Below, one piece after another: positions 1-14,348 of a stretch of 64,000 nucleotides of DNA. Location of the stretch: contig CM022676.1 of NCBI GenBank assembly GCA_012295275.1, positions 17,688,386 to 17,752,385 of the forward strand. Direction: 5' to 3'. The first letter of the stretch is position 1. The number at the start of each line of letters is the position of its first letter. The position numbers and the translations under genes were made by a program. The DNA is from Chrysomallon squamiferum (Eukaryota; Mollusca; Gastropoda; Neomphalida; Peltospiridae). The notes beneath the pieces were generated by a model. It saw nothing but the letters and a program-made list of their open reading frames with translations, ran no database searches and was not told the DNA's origin.

Positions 1-60
1 GTAAACTTTACTCGTAACAAAACAGATTAGTAAGTCATGTTATCACTAACACGTGTTTTA
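1..60. repeat. Copy of an interspersed repeat also at 52.0-53.3 kb
   Basis: The segment around AAACAGATTAG followed by a CATGTTATCA-CTAACACGTGT stretch matches 53,205-53,265 closely and 52,050-52,095 more loosely. It is probably the end of a unit that starts left of the window. No coding signal. Confidence 0.6.
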
Positions 61-164
61 GTAACTTAATTACACACAAGTTGAACGTATACAGATAAAC
101 ATAAATAGATTACACAAATGATACTGTTAATATTAAACAAAGTAAAATGTGATCATAAAGAAAC

Positions 165-900
165 TTGAATTTACAAGACAGTATTGGTAGCATTAACACT
201 AAGGGCAGTTGTTATAGTAGTAGTAGTAGTAGTAGAAGTAGTAGTAGTAGCAAAGGTGTAGTAGCAGGGCTAGTTTTAACACTTCCAATACTAGTAGCAC
301 TAATAACAGTATTATGTAGTAGTAATAAGAGTACTAAGAGTAGAAGTAGTAGCTAATAGTAAGAATACTCACAGTGGTATTAGTGGTAGAATTAGAAGTA
401 GTTTTATCAAATATTGCAACAGTCATTAAACTAATGACAGTTTATTTGTATTAATATTAGTGATGGTAGTAATCCTGTAGCAGCAGCAGTACTATTAGCA
501 GTTGTAGTAATAGGATTATTAGTAGTAACAGTATAAAATAGTAATAGTAATAACAGTACTAATAGTAGCAGTAGTAGATAATAGTAGAAATACTGACATT
601 GGTATTAGTGGTAGAATTACAAGTATTATTATCAAATATAGTAGCAGTACTTAAAGGAGTTGTAGTACTAATAATAGTTTAATGTATTGATATTAGTAGT
701 GGTAGAAAAGATGTAGCAACAACAGTGCTATTAGCAGTTGTAGTAATAGCAATATTAGTAGTAACAGCAGTAATAATTGTTGTAGTTGTAGCTGTTGTTT
801 GTTCTATTTGTAAAATGTATTATAAATTAACAGTAGCGACAATGTTACCAAAAGATGGTAGTAGCTGTAACATTACAGGTAACAGTAGTTCTGTTATTTA
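165..900. repeat. GTA/AGT-rich tandem repeat of about 222 bp, with membrane-segment-like reading frames
   Basis: Two adjacent units (349-570 and 571-about 805) align along their length: both contain GGTATTAGTGGTAGAATTA and both end in a run reading GCAGTTGTAGTAATAG. A third, more diverged unit appears to precede them (about 200-348). On the plus strand each unit has a short open stretch rich in Val/Leu/Ile. The last one (about 700-900) reads a hydrophobic stretch, then CSICKMYYK and a stop, which resembles a transmembrane segment with a basic stop-transfer tail. GTA repeats give poly-Val automatically in one frame, so the coding interpretation is weak. The duplication itself is directly visible. 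Confidence 0.6.
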
Positions 901-1040
901 AACAAAACCTGACCTGACTGTTTTATTTCATGTTAAAGAGAAAAGATAACTGTGTAGTGTTGATTAGTAATCTTTTCAAGTGACGTATGTAATTATCAGT
1001 TTACCAAATAAGGCCATGTTTTAAAGCTGGCATATCTCAC

Positions 1041-1167
1041 CTGAGTGTTATCTCCATCACGAACTGGTCAAAGTTCTCTTCAAGCGGGTATATTAGATCA
1101 GGTTTTTGTATGCTTTTCTCATAGAACTGAAACCTGGTTTTGCGCGTTAACATAACCTCATAGCCAT
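1041..1167 (-). CDS. Third exon of an Ig-superfamily gene (model)
   Basis: On the minus strand an acceptor (CTAACAAACAG) is followed by 127 nt that stay open in the frame dictated by the preceding exon and end at a donor (CAG/GTGAGA). The exon would enter in phase 1 and leave in phase 2. It encodes about 42 residues beginning GYEVMLTRKTRFQFYEKS and ending FVMEITLR. The last part resembles the E-strand region of an Ig domain, but there is no cysteine, so the fold is not proven. The gene would continue left of the window. The model rests on phase agreement and splice sites; there is no transcript. Confidence 0.4.
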
Positions 1168-1231
1168 CTGTTTGTTAGAGAATATCCAAACTGGTAAGAA
1201 CTCCATTTTGTTTGATAAAAATTGCATTTAA

Positions 1232-1350
<119 letters not shown>

Positions 1351-1435
1351 TCCATCTCTCTCCATCTCTCTCCATCTATCTATCTGTCTATCGTCTGTGT
1401 GTCTGTCTATATCTATGTTTCACACTAATACTTAC

Positions 1436-1765
1436 ATATTAAATCCAGTTTGATGCTGCTGGTTATTGCTACGGAATCAGACACATTGAAATTTTTGGCT
1501 AGACAGGTGACTGTGTTGCCATCTTGAAACCACATGGGTGTGATCGTCATCGCCTGACTGTAGGTGTAGCCGTTGTCGTTCAGTCTAGTGATGACGTTCT
1601 CAGGCTGAGTTAAAACGTGCACATTTCCTGTTCTGTTCATCTCAACCCACGTGAAGACAACCACACAGTTTGTGACGCTTGCCTGACAAACGAGTCTCAG
1701 TGTGTTCTTTCCGTCAGCTGCAAACTGAGGATAACTTCCAATCACCAGAATCTCTTCTGGTCCGT
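1436..1765 (-). CDS. Immunoglobulin-domain exon (secreted or cell-surface receptor gene)
   Basis: A 330-nt minus-strand exon between a good acceptor (TTTGTCTTTCCAG) and a consensus donor (GTAAGT); both junctions are phase 1, the usual arrangement for exons that each carry one Ig domain. The 110 residues contain the Ig landmarks in order: B-strand cysteine in LRLVCQA, core tryptophan in FTWVEMN, and F-strand cysteine in DGNTVTCLAKN. NRT and NVS are possible N-glycosylation sites. The upstream signal-peptide exon at 2224-2287 ends in phase 1 and joins without a stop. No ligand or specific family can be named. It most likely belongs to an invertebrate Ig-superfamily receptor or secreted protein; whether the gene is complete and expressed cannot be seen here. 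Confidence 0.75.
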
Positions 1766-1973
1766 CTGGAAAGACAAAGAAAATGTTTAGTAAAACATTC
1801 AACACGCAGCGTTTTTTATTTTCTCTCCTTCTTCGTACAGTCTGCTGTCTTTATTAAAACATCGTTCTTAGTCAGTCTGCCTGTCTGTCTGTCTGTCCCT
1901 ATATCTGTTTGCTTCCCTACATATTCTGTTAGTCTGGCCCTGCATCACTTCTTTAATTTTATACATCGTTGAT

Positions 1974-2146
1974 ATACATATATATATATACATACACATA
2001 CATATATATATATACACACATACATAAATATATATATATACATACACATATATATATGTACACACATACGTATATATATCTATATATATATATCTGCATG
2101 TATGAATGTACATATATATATATATTTATGCATGTTTTAATGACTG

Positions 2147-2192
<46 letters not shown>
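1974..2192. repeat. (TA)/(CATA) tract followed by (GT)22
   Basis: TA-rich imperfect tetranucleotides from 1974 to about 2125, then a nearly pure GT run (about 2149-2192). It occupies most of the intron between the signal-peptide exon and the Ig exon. Confidence 0.9.
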
Positions 2193-2193
<1 letters not shown>

Positions 2194-2223
2194 AAAGGAG
2201 AAGAAAAAACAGTAATTGCTTAC

Positions 2224-2287
2224 CTGTAGAAGTATAGAGTAAACAGGAAAACAGAGAGGTGAACGTGATATAACACAAAGAGAACAT
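2224..2287 (-). CDS. Signal-peptide first coding exon of the Ig gene
   Basis: On the minus strand TTTACTTTCAG is followed after five bases by an ATG, then 64 coding nt to a donor ACAG/GTAAGC. The peptide is MFSLCYITFTSLFSCLLYTS followed by T, a short uncharged N-terminus with a hydrophobic core as in a secretory signal peptide. The exon ends in phase 1, exactly the entry phase of the Ig exon at 1436-1765, and the junction reads on as T-DGPEEILV. An acceptor just before the ATG implies an upstream non-coding exon. This explains why no long reading frame covers the start: the exon is too short to stand out on its own. Confidence 0.6.
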
Positions 2288-2294
2288 GGTGTCT

Positions 2295-4398
<2,104 letters not shown>

Positions 4399-4440
4399 CG
4401 ATGACTGCCCTAGATTCACCAGTCAGACGAAACTTTGTCT
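4399..4440 (-). CDS. Possible 42-nt exon of an Ig-type gene
   Basis: Acceptor CCTATTTTCAG and donor CG/GTAAGT on the minus strand bound exactly 42 nt. Only one frame is open; it enters and leaves in phase 1 and reads (x)TKFRLTGESRAVI(G). It lies downstream, in transcription order, of the partial Ig exon at 4712-4879, which also enters in phase 1. The short length makes a chance match possible. Confidence 0.35.
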
Positions 4441-4588
4441 CTGAAAATAGGCAGATATAATTGAAGTGTACCTGTTGCTCGTTGTAGAGTTTGTATGCAT
4501 AGCTTTCTACATTTCTATCTGTTTGTCTCTCTGTTTTGCCTATCTGTCTGTTTATCTACAAATCTATTTATATATGAGATTCACATAC

Positions 4589-4621
4589 AGAGAGAGAGAG
4601 AGAGAGATAGAGAGAGAGCGA

Positions 4622-4667
<46 letters not shown>
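4589..4667. repeat. (GA)n microsatellite, interrupted
   Basis: GA run with a few interruptions (GATAGA, GCGA, GTGA). It lies between the two Ig-type exon candidates at 4399-4440 and 4712-4879. Confidence 0.95.
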
Positions 4668-4672
<5 letters not shown>

Positions 4673-4711
4673 CAGAAAAATATGAAGTTAAATAAGTAAA
4701 ACAATAACCAT

Positions 4712-4879
4712 GCAATAAGGAGAATCTGTTTTTGCCATCAGCTTCACGCATGAAGTACAACTCACTGTTACTCGCGTCAGAGCCAGTCACCAAACAAACC
4801 AAGTCAGTCTGTTCTCCCAGTGTTACAGTAGACAATCCAGTTAGATTGTAGGCTGTGATACCGTCACCGTCATGACCAA
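4712..4879 (-). CDS. Partial Ig-domain exon (N-terminal half)
   Basis: Minus-strand open stretch after a TGTAG acceptor, entering in phase 1. It reads DGDGITAYNLTGLSTVTLGE, then TDLVCLVTGSDASNSELYF and MREADGKNRFS. TVTLGE-x-TDLVC is a typical A'-B strand of an Ig domain with the first core cysteine. No core tryptophan or second cysteine follows before the sequence runs into low-complexity DNA, so this is either the first half of an Ig domain split by an intron or a truncated exon. The left end is uncertain: no good donor is visible, a weak GTTATT being closest. Confidence 0.5.
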
Positions 4880-4892
4880 CTACACCAGCAAT

Positions 4893-5300
4893 AATAATAA
4901 TAATAATAATAATAATATATCATAAGCTATTTCAGTTGCCCATAATGTTACTCATAATATCCTACAACTACTACAAATAATGATACTAACATTACACCTA
5001 CTAAACTACTAATTTTATTAGAGAAACAACAATATTACTACTACTACAATAACTATTAATACTACTTCTACTACTGCTGTAGTAGTAGTAATGATATTAC
5101 TAACATTTTTTCGACTACTAAAATCACTACCATTGTATTACTAGTACTATTACAATTTCACTACAACTATTATACTGCTATTATTACTACTATTACAATT
5201 ACAATAACTATTGCAATATAAACTACTTCTCCTACACTTCTGCAAGTAATACCAAATTATCTGCTACTACTATAATACTATCACTACTACTACTACTACT

Positions 5301-5365
<65 letters not shown>
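4893..5365. repeat. Trinucleotide-rich tract (AAT, ACT, TTA)
   Basis: Starts with (AAT)n, passes through irregular ACTACT-like sequence and ends in about 60 bp of (TTA)n (5306-5365). It resembles a decayed trinucleotide array. Confidence 0.75.
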
Positions 5366-5795
5366 GGACAACTACAGGTACTAGTGCTACCTTTAGGAAA
5401 CATTGATATTATGTTATTACTGGTTTTTTTGTAAACCAGAAGACGACTGAAACATTATTATTTAAAAAACACTTTTCTCAAAAATATCTTGTAGACGTGT
5501 CACAAGAAAAAGTAACAGGTGAAACTATGTGACATACATTTCTATTTAATTGTATCTCTACTGTCTCAAATAAAACAATCATCACTTTGACAAGATATTT
5601 ATTTATTTATAACAGCTTTACAACATCTAGTACTGATAACTGAATCATGAGTAAACTTCATCTTTGTGTTCGACTGAACCACAGAGAGGCACTTGACTGT
5701 TAAGTGATTTATGTCATTGTCTTCCATGTTCATAACAGGTCAGACAGCATTTCCCATTAGTGAACAGAGAGAGAGATAGAGATAGATAGATAAAT

Positions 5796-5924
<129 letters not shown>

Positions 5925-6182
5925 ATTTAGTTTATTTATTCAAAATTTACTGAAATATGTATCAATTTCTTCATATTCGTTGTTCTTTATTCACACATTC
6001 ATTTATTAATTATTGATATGGTTATTATTTCATCAAAGTGCACATTATTAATGAATTCCTTGAATTCTTTTTGACTTCGTTTATAAAATAGCCTAAAATA
6101 AAAACACTATGAATTAATTTTGTTTATTCTTTAATTTCGTTTTTGACTCTCTCTGTTATTAGTTTATCTTTCTTCCAAAAAA

Positions 6183-6213
<31 letters not shown>

Positions 6214-8210
6214 CATTCAGTCAATTTGATTAAACAAATAACCTCACTCTACATAAACAAAATGTTCTTCTTTTACTGGTTTGTCCTGCAATAGTTTACA
6301 CGTTATCCTTTAACAGTTTGATCCTAGTCTTAATTGTGTGCGAGTACAAAGAGAGATAACTCTACTCGCTTAGTTTATTATGAAGCACACACGAGTAGTT
6401 ACACTGACACTTGAGTTCATTCTAATAACAGCGAGAAATACAGCTACACAGCAATGAATACACATAGATCATCTTGACTTTGTTTACATTACATTAGAAT
6501 AAATTAATACTTTGATAAAAACTATAGTAAAATAAATGAAATAGCTTAGCTTTGTGAACATTATTATATGTCTATTTATTTGCATTATTAAATGAATGAA
6601 CAAAATTATCTCAGTATCAGTCACCTTAATTTACACGCGACCGTGTCACAGACACACATAGATAATTATGTCTACAAGAATGTAGACAAGTTATGTACAG
6701 ATTGAGTGTAGTAATGATTGCACCATTTTAACGTTTTGCTTATTAAACTGAGTAGTGCTTTATAAATATATATAAATATAAACTCTTTTTAAATATAAAA
6801 GAAGTACAACTTCATCATCCACCTCAAAATAATACCATTCACCTTTGTTAAAGCAATTCTCAGTTCAAGCATTACTGCACTCAGTCCGTGTATAACTTGT
6901 AAACATTTGTGTAGATATAATTAGACTTAACTCTACTTAAAAATCCAGAAGATGAGGCAGATTCAGTATCCGTACTACTGTCTATTCAAGATGTTGGTTA
7001 GACGTGGTAAGACTGAACTAAAAGTCTATTTAGAAAGTTCTTGCATACGATGGTGTTTTCATTATTTGTCGTAAATGGATTTAAAAATCCCAGTAAAACA
7101 GATCTATAGTTTGTTTGTTACTAATCTATTTGTAAATTTTGGTAGACTCTTGAGCAGTCTGTGGTTATTTCAGTTACTGAACACTGATTTAATGGGTCAT
7201 TATGTATATCATCAATCCACTGCTCTTTTTCATTTGTCGCTCGTTTCCCTCTAACGAAAAATTACTTTCGTACAAATGTCAGTGATGCTCGTTTGGTTTT
7301 AAAAAGTCAGACTACTTTCCTTTCTTCATATTTTAAACTGCACTGCCAGGGATCAAGCTAGAGGTGGACATGAGCGAAAAAAATCACGTTTTTGTTTTAC
7401 TATTAATCCACGGCAAAGTGTAAGTCGCCTTCTTTATTTCTTTATTTATCTATCTATTTAATTATTAAATGATTTATTTATTTACTTATTTATTTATTTA
7501 TTTATTTATTTGTTATTTGAAATAGATCAGTTGGAAGTTGAATGTATCGTTACTTTGTGGCTCCATTTTGTCAAATGATCTCGTGAAAAACGTTCTACGG
7601 TCAGTCAGCGGAGTGCTGTTTTTTTTGAGTCAAATTCTTTGTTTTACTGTTGAGATTAGAGTTGACAATAAACACAGTTCTTCTAAACTTGTATACAAAT
7701 TAAAATAATTGAGATTTTCAATAGAAGTGACATAATTACACGAACACAGTCTCTATACAGTATTTTGTTAAAAACCCTGTTACATTAGAAACAGAACAAC
7801 GAATTATACGTGTAGATGTTTAATGTGACGTCTGTGACAATAGCTTAGCTTTAGAAAGTTTGATACATTGTCGATTTTTTTTAGGCCACTCTGCCATTAC
7901 GATGAATTCAATAAAAGAAAACAAAATGTGCACCGCATGTATTTAAGCATAATTCTGAGTGAGTTAATTCACTTTTGTACTAACACACAAATAACAATCT
8001 TGTTAATTTAGCTGCGCATAGTGATTACAAGAAGCGTGACGTCATTGTTTGTTAAAACTTAAAAAATTGAGATCATTTCATAGCCTGTTTACGTGCATAT
8101 TGACGTCATTGTTTATGAAGTGACGTACTTGAAAAATTGTCTGCTGTTTCTGAAAAAGAAAATTTTGTGTGTATGTATATATATATGTGTATGTATGTAT
8201 GTATGTATAT

Positions 8211-8211
8211 A

Positions 8212-8259
<48 letters not shown>

Positions 8260-8280
8260 GTGTGTGTGTGTGTGTGTGTG
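8211..8280. repeat. (GT)n microsatellite
   Basis: GT run with a single TTG interruption. The flanking GTAT repeats begin at about 8170. Confidence 0.95.
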
Positions 8281-8420
8281 TTCTGTATCTTCCTCTTTAT
8301 CTTATCTTTATTTGGTGGATTATTTGGTGCCTTACCTTTTGAGTTGTTACGATTATAAAATATTTATGTAATAGTCACCGAAAAGTATTTTGATTTTTAA
8401 TATTATTTGTGTATCCTTTT

Positions 8421-9580
<1,160 letters not shown>

Positions 9581-9732
9581 TAACAAGTGAATTTTTGTAG
9601 TCTTCTTTTCACTATCTGTAAAGCTTTCATTCATTGCGCAGGTTTTACATACATTTTCTCTATGTTTATATAGCTACATAGTATTCACAAGAAAATATTA
9701 TTATTATTATTATTATTATTATATGTATTGTT

Positions 9733-10526
9733 TTTCATTCGTACAGTTTAAAAAACATGATACTCGTCAGTTCAGTATTCAAGATTTAACAAGATTCATT
9801 TTTGCCAACGTGTTATATTAAAATGCTTAGAAAATAATTATGTATAATTTTCAGTGTACTAGTGTTAATGACAAAATTGTTTATCTTTTCTTCTCAAAAT
9901 GTGGTACACAAACAGATTACAAAGTAGCTGTATTTCTAACAATACTTGATATATAATAATTAAGTGTTAGATTGGGAAATAAATATAATTTATCGACTGA
10001 CAATTATAACATTTACTGAATTAGATCAGCTGCGCAATTTGAATTTATGCTATATTATTTTCTATTTGCAATTTGTGATGCACGTTTTGTTTTCTCTAAT
10101 TTTTTTAAACTTACAGATTGTTTATCTAGTGTGCCTGAAGCAGTTATTATTATTATTGTTTTATTTTTTTATTTGTATTTGTTTTTTGTATTATTATTAT
10201 TACTGCTGGACGTAATGTTCTGTTTGCAGATAAGAAGGTTGTTCTTTGACCCCTCTCTCATTGATACCGTACGAACGACAAAACGCAATGATTGATATCT
10301 CAAAAATTTGACTAGGTACTAAACTGGATACACCTCAGGAGATCTCTAGACATGTGAATGAGATCGCGATTTTACAAATCATGTTTCGCGTTTTCTACAT
10401 ATTCAATTTGATACCTCACTACGGATGTTAGATTCGTGTTCTAAATCCTGATGTAAGAGATTATGTTTTGTGTTTTGTGTACTCTGCATGTTTAAGTTAG
10501 TTCGAACAAGGGACTAATTCACAATA
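9733..10526 (+). repeat. R1 repeat unit, second copy
   Basis: Same landmarks as 8421-9440: CATTCGTACAGTTTAAAAAAC start, WEIN-frame block at about 9970, GCAGATAAGAAGGTTGTTC at about 10,224. It ends in AAGGGACTAATTCACAATAATC but lacks the CAGGGCCGG word. Confidence 0.75.
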
Positions 10527-10729
10527 ATCACAGTTTAAAAGAGACGATACTCGCCAGTTCTGTATTCAAGTTTAGACAAGATATATTTATCGCGGGGTGA
10601 AATGTATTATTTCATTATGTTTATCTACAAACCAGTTGTTGTGCCTTATTAATACTTTGTTACAGACTGTGACACTAATTTTATAAAATTAATTAGCTAT
10701 ACATACCAAATTATAAACGTAGCATATTT

Positions 10730-10767
<38 letters not shown>

Positions 10768-11440
10768 TAGAAAAGAATTGTTTATAATGTTAAGGGTACT
10801 AGTGATACTCAGTCATTTTTTCAAGGTACGTAGTAGACAAACAAATTATGAAATAGCTGTATTTCTAACAATGCTTGGTGTATAATAACTAAGTGTTAAA
10901 TTGGGAAATAAATTTAATTTATGGACTGAGAATGTTAACATTTTCTGAATTAGATTACTTGCGTTGTTTGAGTTTATGTTATGTTACATTATTTTCTATT
11001 TGCAATTTGTGCTTCACGTGTTTTTTTTGTATTTTTTCTGAACTTACGGATTATTTCTCGATGATGTCTCAAGCCGTTATTATTACTGTTCTTATTTCTT
11101 TGTTGTTGCTGTGACTGTTCTTATTGTTGTTATAGTTGTTGTTGTTGATACTTTTGTTGTTGTTGTTGTTGTTGTTGTTCATCTTCTTCTTCTGATTATA
11201 ATTATTATTATTAGCGTATGACACATTGTATAAAATGTTATATTAGCAGATAAGAAGGTTGTTCTTTGATCTCCTCTCTCATTAATATGTACAAACAACA
11301 AAACGCAATGACTGATATCTCAAAAACATGAATAGATACTCAACTGGATACCTGACAGGAGATCTGTAAATCCGTGTGTTACAAATCATATTTCGTCTTT
11401 TCTTTTCTGTACACGCTGTTTCATTGATACGTGTAAACAA
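10527..11440 (+). repeat. R1 repeat unit, third copy
   Basis: Begins with CAGTTTAAAAGAGACGATAC. It carries a (TA)n run at 10,734-10,764 not seen in the first two units, a GTT/CTT trinucleotide tract at about 11,120-11,210 and the GCAGATAAGAAGGTTGTTC block at about 11,245. It decays after about 11,400. Confidence 0.7.
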
Positions 11441-12044
11441 CGAAATGAAATTGAGAAACATGGTTGGACAGACAGACAAAGAGAAAGAAATCTCACAGCA
11501 ATACTGAAAACATTATTAATATTGAATGCCTTAACAATTTGTTAGATAGGGAAATAATATTAATAATTAATTAATTAAATAATGAACTTCATGGCTATAT
11601 TGTTATTAACATTACTACTACTACTACATAATTTACATAATATATATAGCTACATAATATTTAACAGTTATTTTGTTATTGTTATTGCTATTATTATTAT
11701 AATTATTATTATTAAAACTATTTGAAACAAGGACATTAGCAAATAGTTTGATTTTGTACTGTATGGTTTAAAAACACCACGATATGTACAAGTAAACTGG
11801 GAGATTATGAAAACAAGCGAAGCGATAACTTGTATTGTTTATACTGGCCTGTGGGCTGCTTTTATAGTCATGATTTTCAGACAGACTGGTTCGACAAAAC
11901 ATTCATCAAGATATCGATAAGTGGTGTAAATCTACAGAAAAATAATATTAAGATAAGGAAAGAAAGTTGTATATTGTTTCCAAGAACTCTCTTTAGTTTT
12001 ACATGATGTGTTAATGTATAAAACACGATATGAATTCTCATTTT

Positions 12045-12072
12045 AACACACACACGCACACAAACACACACA

Positions 12073-12114
<42 letters not shown>
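12045..12114. repeat. (CA)n microsatellite
   Basis: Nearly pure CA run with ACGCACAAA and ATA interruptions. Confidence 0.95.
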
Positions 12115-12117
<3 letters not shown>

Positions 12118-12163
12118 TGAAGATAGATAATCCGCGACAGCGGTTCTGTTTTGTATACAGAAG

Positions 12164-12460
12164 ATCACCTCAGAGAATTTCAAAATGTAGCCTTGCTTTA
12201 ATTATACATACATACACACACACACACACATACATAGAATTTCAAACTTTATCCTTGCTTTAATTATATATACACACACACACACGTACACACACACACA
12301 TACATAGAATTTCAAACTTTATCCTTGCTTTAATTATATATACATACACACACACACACACATACATAGAATTTCAAACTTTATCCTTGCTTTAATTATA
12401 TATACACACACACACACATACACACACACACATACATAGAATTTCAAACTTTGATCTTGC
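12164..12460 (+). repeat. Minisatellite of five units built from GAATTTCAAACTTTATCC plus (CA)n
   Basis: Five copies of GAATTTCAAACTTTATCC-TTGCTTTAATTATA, each followed by a variable (CA)n/CATA tract; units are about 50-75 bp. Block B carries a single unit at about 31,371-31,410, so the array expanded in block A only. The last unit runs into TTGATAAGCGTTTCGCGGC, shared with about 22,110, 27,500, 31,240 and 56,320. Confidence 0.85.
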
Positions 12461-13973
12461 TTTGATAAGCGTTTCGCGGCGGCATCTGGTAAGAGACTTG
12501 TCTAACCTTTGTTTTTTCGTTTTTTTTTCACGCCTTAATATTTAATATATATATAGTTATATATGTATACACACTCATACACAATTATATATGTTCCTTG
12601 TTTTTATACATGTGTTATGTTTTCGTGAATTGGTATATTTGTTGTTACACAAAATACGTTTGTTTATCTCTACACCTTTGTATCTGTGTGTGTGTGTGAG
12701 TGTGTGTGTGTGTGTTTTTGTGTGTGTGTTGGTTTATTTGTGTGTCTGTATGTGTGTGTGTTATGTATGTTTAAGAAAGAGTGAATACTGCTCTGATTTT
12801 GGAAACAGACGTGAGGGATAGATATCTGTATGTGTATGTTTATGTATATAAATATAAACAGAGACAAAACGATTACGTTTAAATTGCAGTGAAAAATTAT
12901 GTGTAGTTACTGACAATGCTAATTACTATATAAATTATTTGTCTTTCGTTCTGCAATTTACATTCGGTATCTGAAGTAGACAGCATCCGGATTAGTCACT
13001 GTTTTGTTCACCACAGATTAACAGTAGCTGGAAGGGAAACTGAAATGTGTCTGTGCAGCAGTTAATTACAAACCTCTGGAAATCGCAAGTGTTATCAGTA
13101 CTTTAATTATTACTGTTTATGAAGGAAGCTGGTCAGTAAATAATTTCAAATCAGACTGTCGCTCTTTTTATTTTTCAGTTGTGTATCACAAGTATGAGAC
13201 TAGAGCTTTTTGTAGCTGCAGCTAAAAAGGCAGTAGGAAAAACCTGAAATTTTAAGGTTCCGGCGGGATAAAATATTTTTTGTTGCAATTTATCAGGCAT
13301 ACTATAGTTGAAATCGTTCTTAAACACAAACATAATAAATTTTTGGCAAAATCTTGTGCACAAAATAAAAATTTCCAAACTCAAATATTTGTCTTTCAGA
13401 TCAAAACCACATATGGAAGGAATGTTTATAGTGAGATGCAATTAAAAACACCATTACTGCTGCTATGTGTGGGTATATTAGGAGAGGTTTGTGATTTACA
13501 GGGTTTGTTATTTCCTGCTACACTGGTTTATACACAAAACCGGGTTAGTCGAAGGTTATTTTTCGCCGAGTTCACGGTGTGTATGTCTGCGTATGTGTGT
13601 GTGTCTGCATGAGTGTGTGTTTCTGTGATGAAACAATTTAAAACAGTGTATTTATTTATTGTTTAATTTTTAAAATTAACTAATGATCAGTGTTAGTGAA
13701 ACGTATAGCAAGCTAATATATGTGTGCATGTATGTTTACTTTGGTGTGTACACACACACTGACACACACACACACACACATACATATACACATACATATT
13801 CTATAACTCAATGTGAGCACAAAAGAAACAAATAAATAAATAAATAACTATCAAAAAGCAAATAATAATACCTGACACATTCTTTCAATATCTTTGCAAT
13901 TCACCTGTTTACGTTTTAGATAGGAATTAAATACAAAAATAAACGAAGTGAAAATTCATAATAAAAACACAAA

Positions 13974-13979
13974 TTTATT
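13974..13979 (-). terminator. Candidate poly(A) signal of the block A BTB gene
   Basis: AATAAA on the minus strand, about 370 nt after the stop codon. The same hexamer in the same local context (AAATAAATTTGT) is found after the other two genes at 34,655 and 58,723. It is the first such hexamer I find downstream; no cleavage site was identified. Confidence 0.35.
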
Positions 13980-14220
13980 CATCTGTTTTTCATTTATTTA
14001 TATCTCATATATAAATAAATACAGAAAGAGTTGCTAGTGTTAGTAAAAGAAAATGGATAAATAAATCAAATAACAGTTCTTACTCTAATGTCTGACAACC
14101 AGGAAATACATATATAATAATATAATATGATAAATAAGAAATGAGATGTTCATATACATGATGCACGTGTTTGACAGAAATCAGTTCATAAGAAATCAAA
14201 AAGTTCAAATAAAGTGTGTA

Positions 14221-14247
14221 TGACGTCATCACTGCTGTCTGACGTCA
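14221..14247. promoter_or_regulatory. Pair of TGACGTCA palindromes (CRE-like)
   Basis: Two perfect TGACGTCA octamers 11 bp apart, 3' of the block A gene. This octamer is the consensus CREB/ATF site. The pair is kept at the same place in block B (35,003-35,029) but not in block D. The position after the gene is unusual for a promoter element; it may serve a neighbouring transcript or have no function. Confidence 0.4.
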
Positions 14248-14348
14248 TCATAAATACAAAACGTAAACAAACAAATAAATAAATAATCAAACTAAAAATG
14301 TGATCCCAGTGATGACTAAAAGTGACAGTGTTTGAACGATGTTGTTTT

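Noticed and set aside
8093-8371. Val-Cys, Thr-His, Ile-Tyr and similar repeat frames (also 1868-2229, 3857-4264, 11877-12263, 31666-31957, 57343-57598)
   Set aside because: Dinucleotide and tetranucleotide repeats; composition explains the open frames.
13280-13612. 110-aa plus-strand frame in block A
   Set aside because: The homologous stretches at 34.0-34.3 and 58.1-58.4 kb contain stops and frameshifts.
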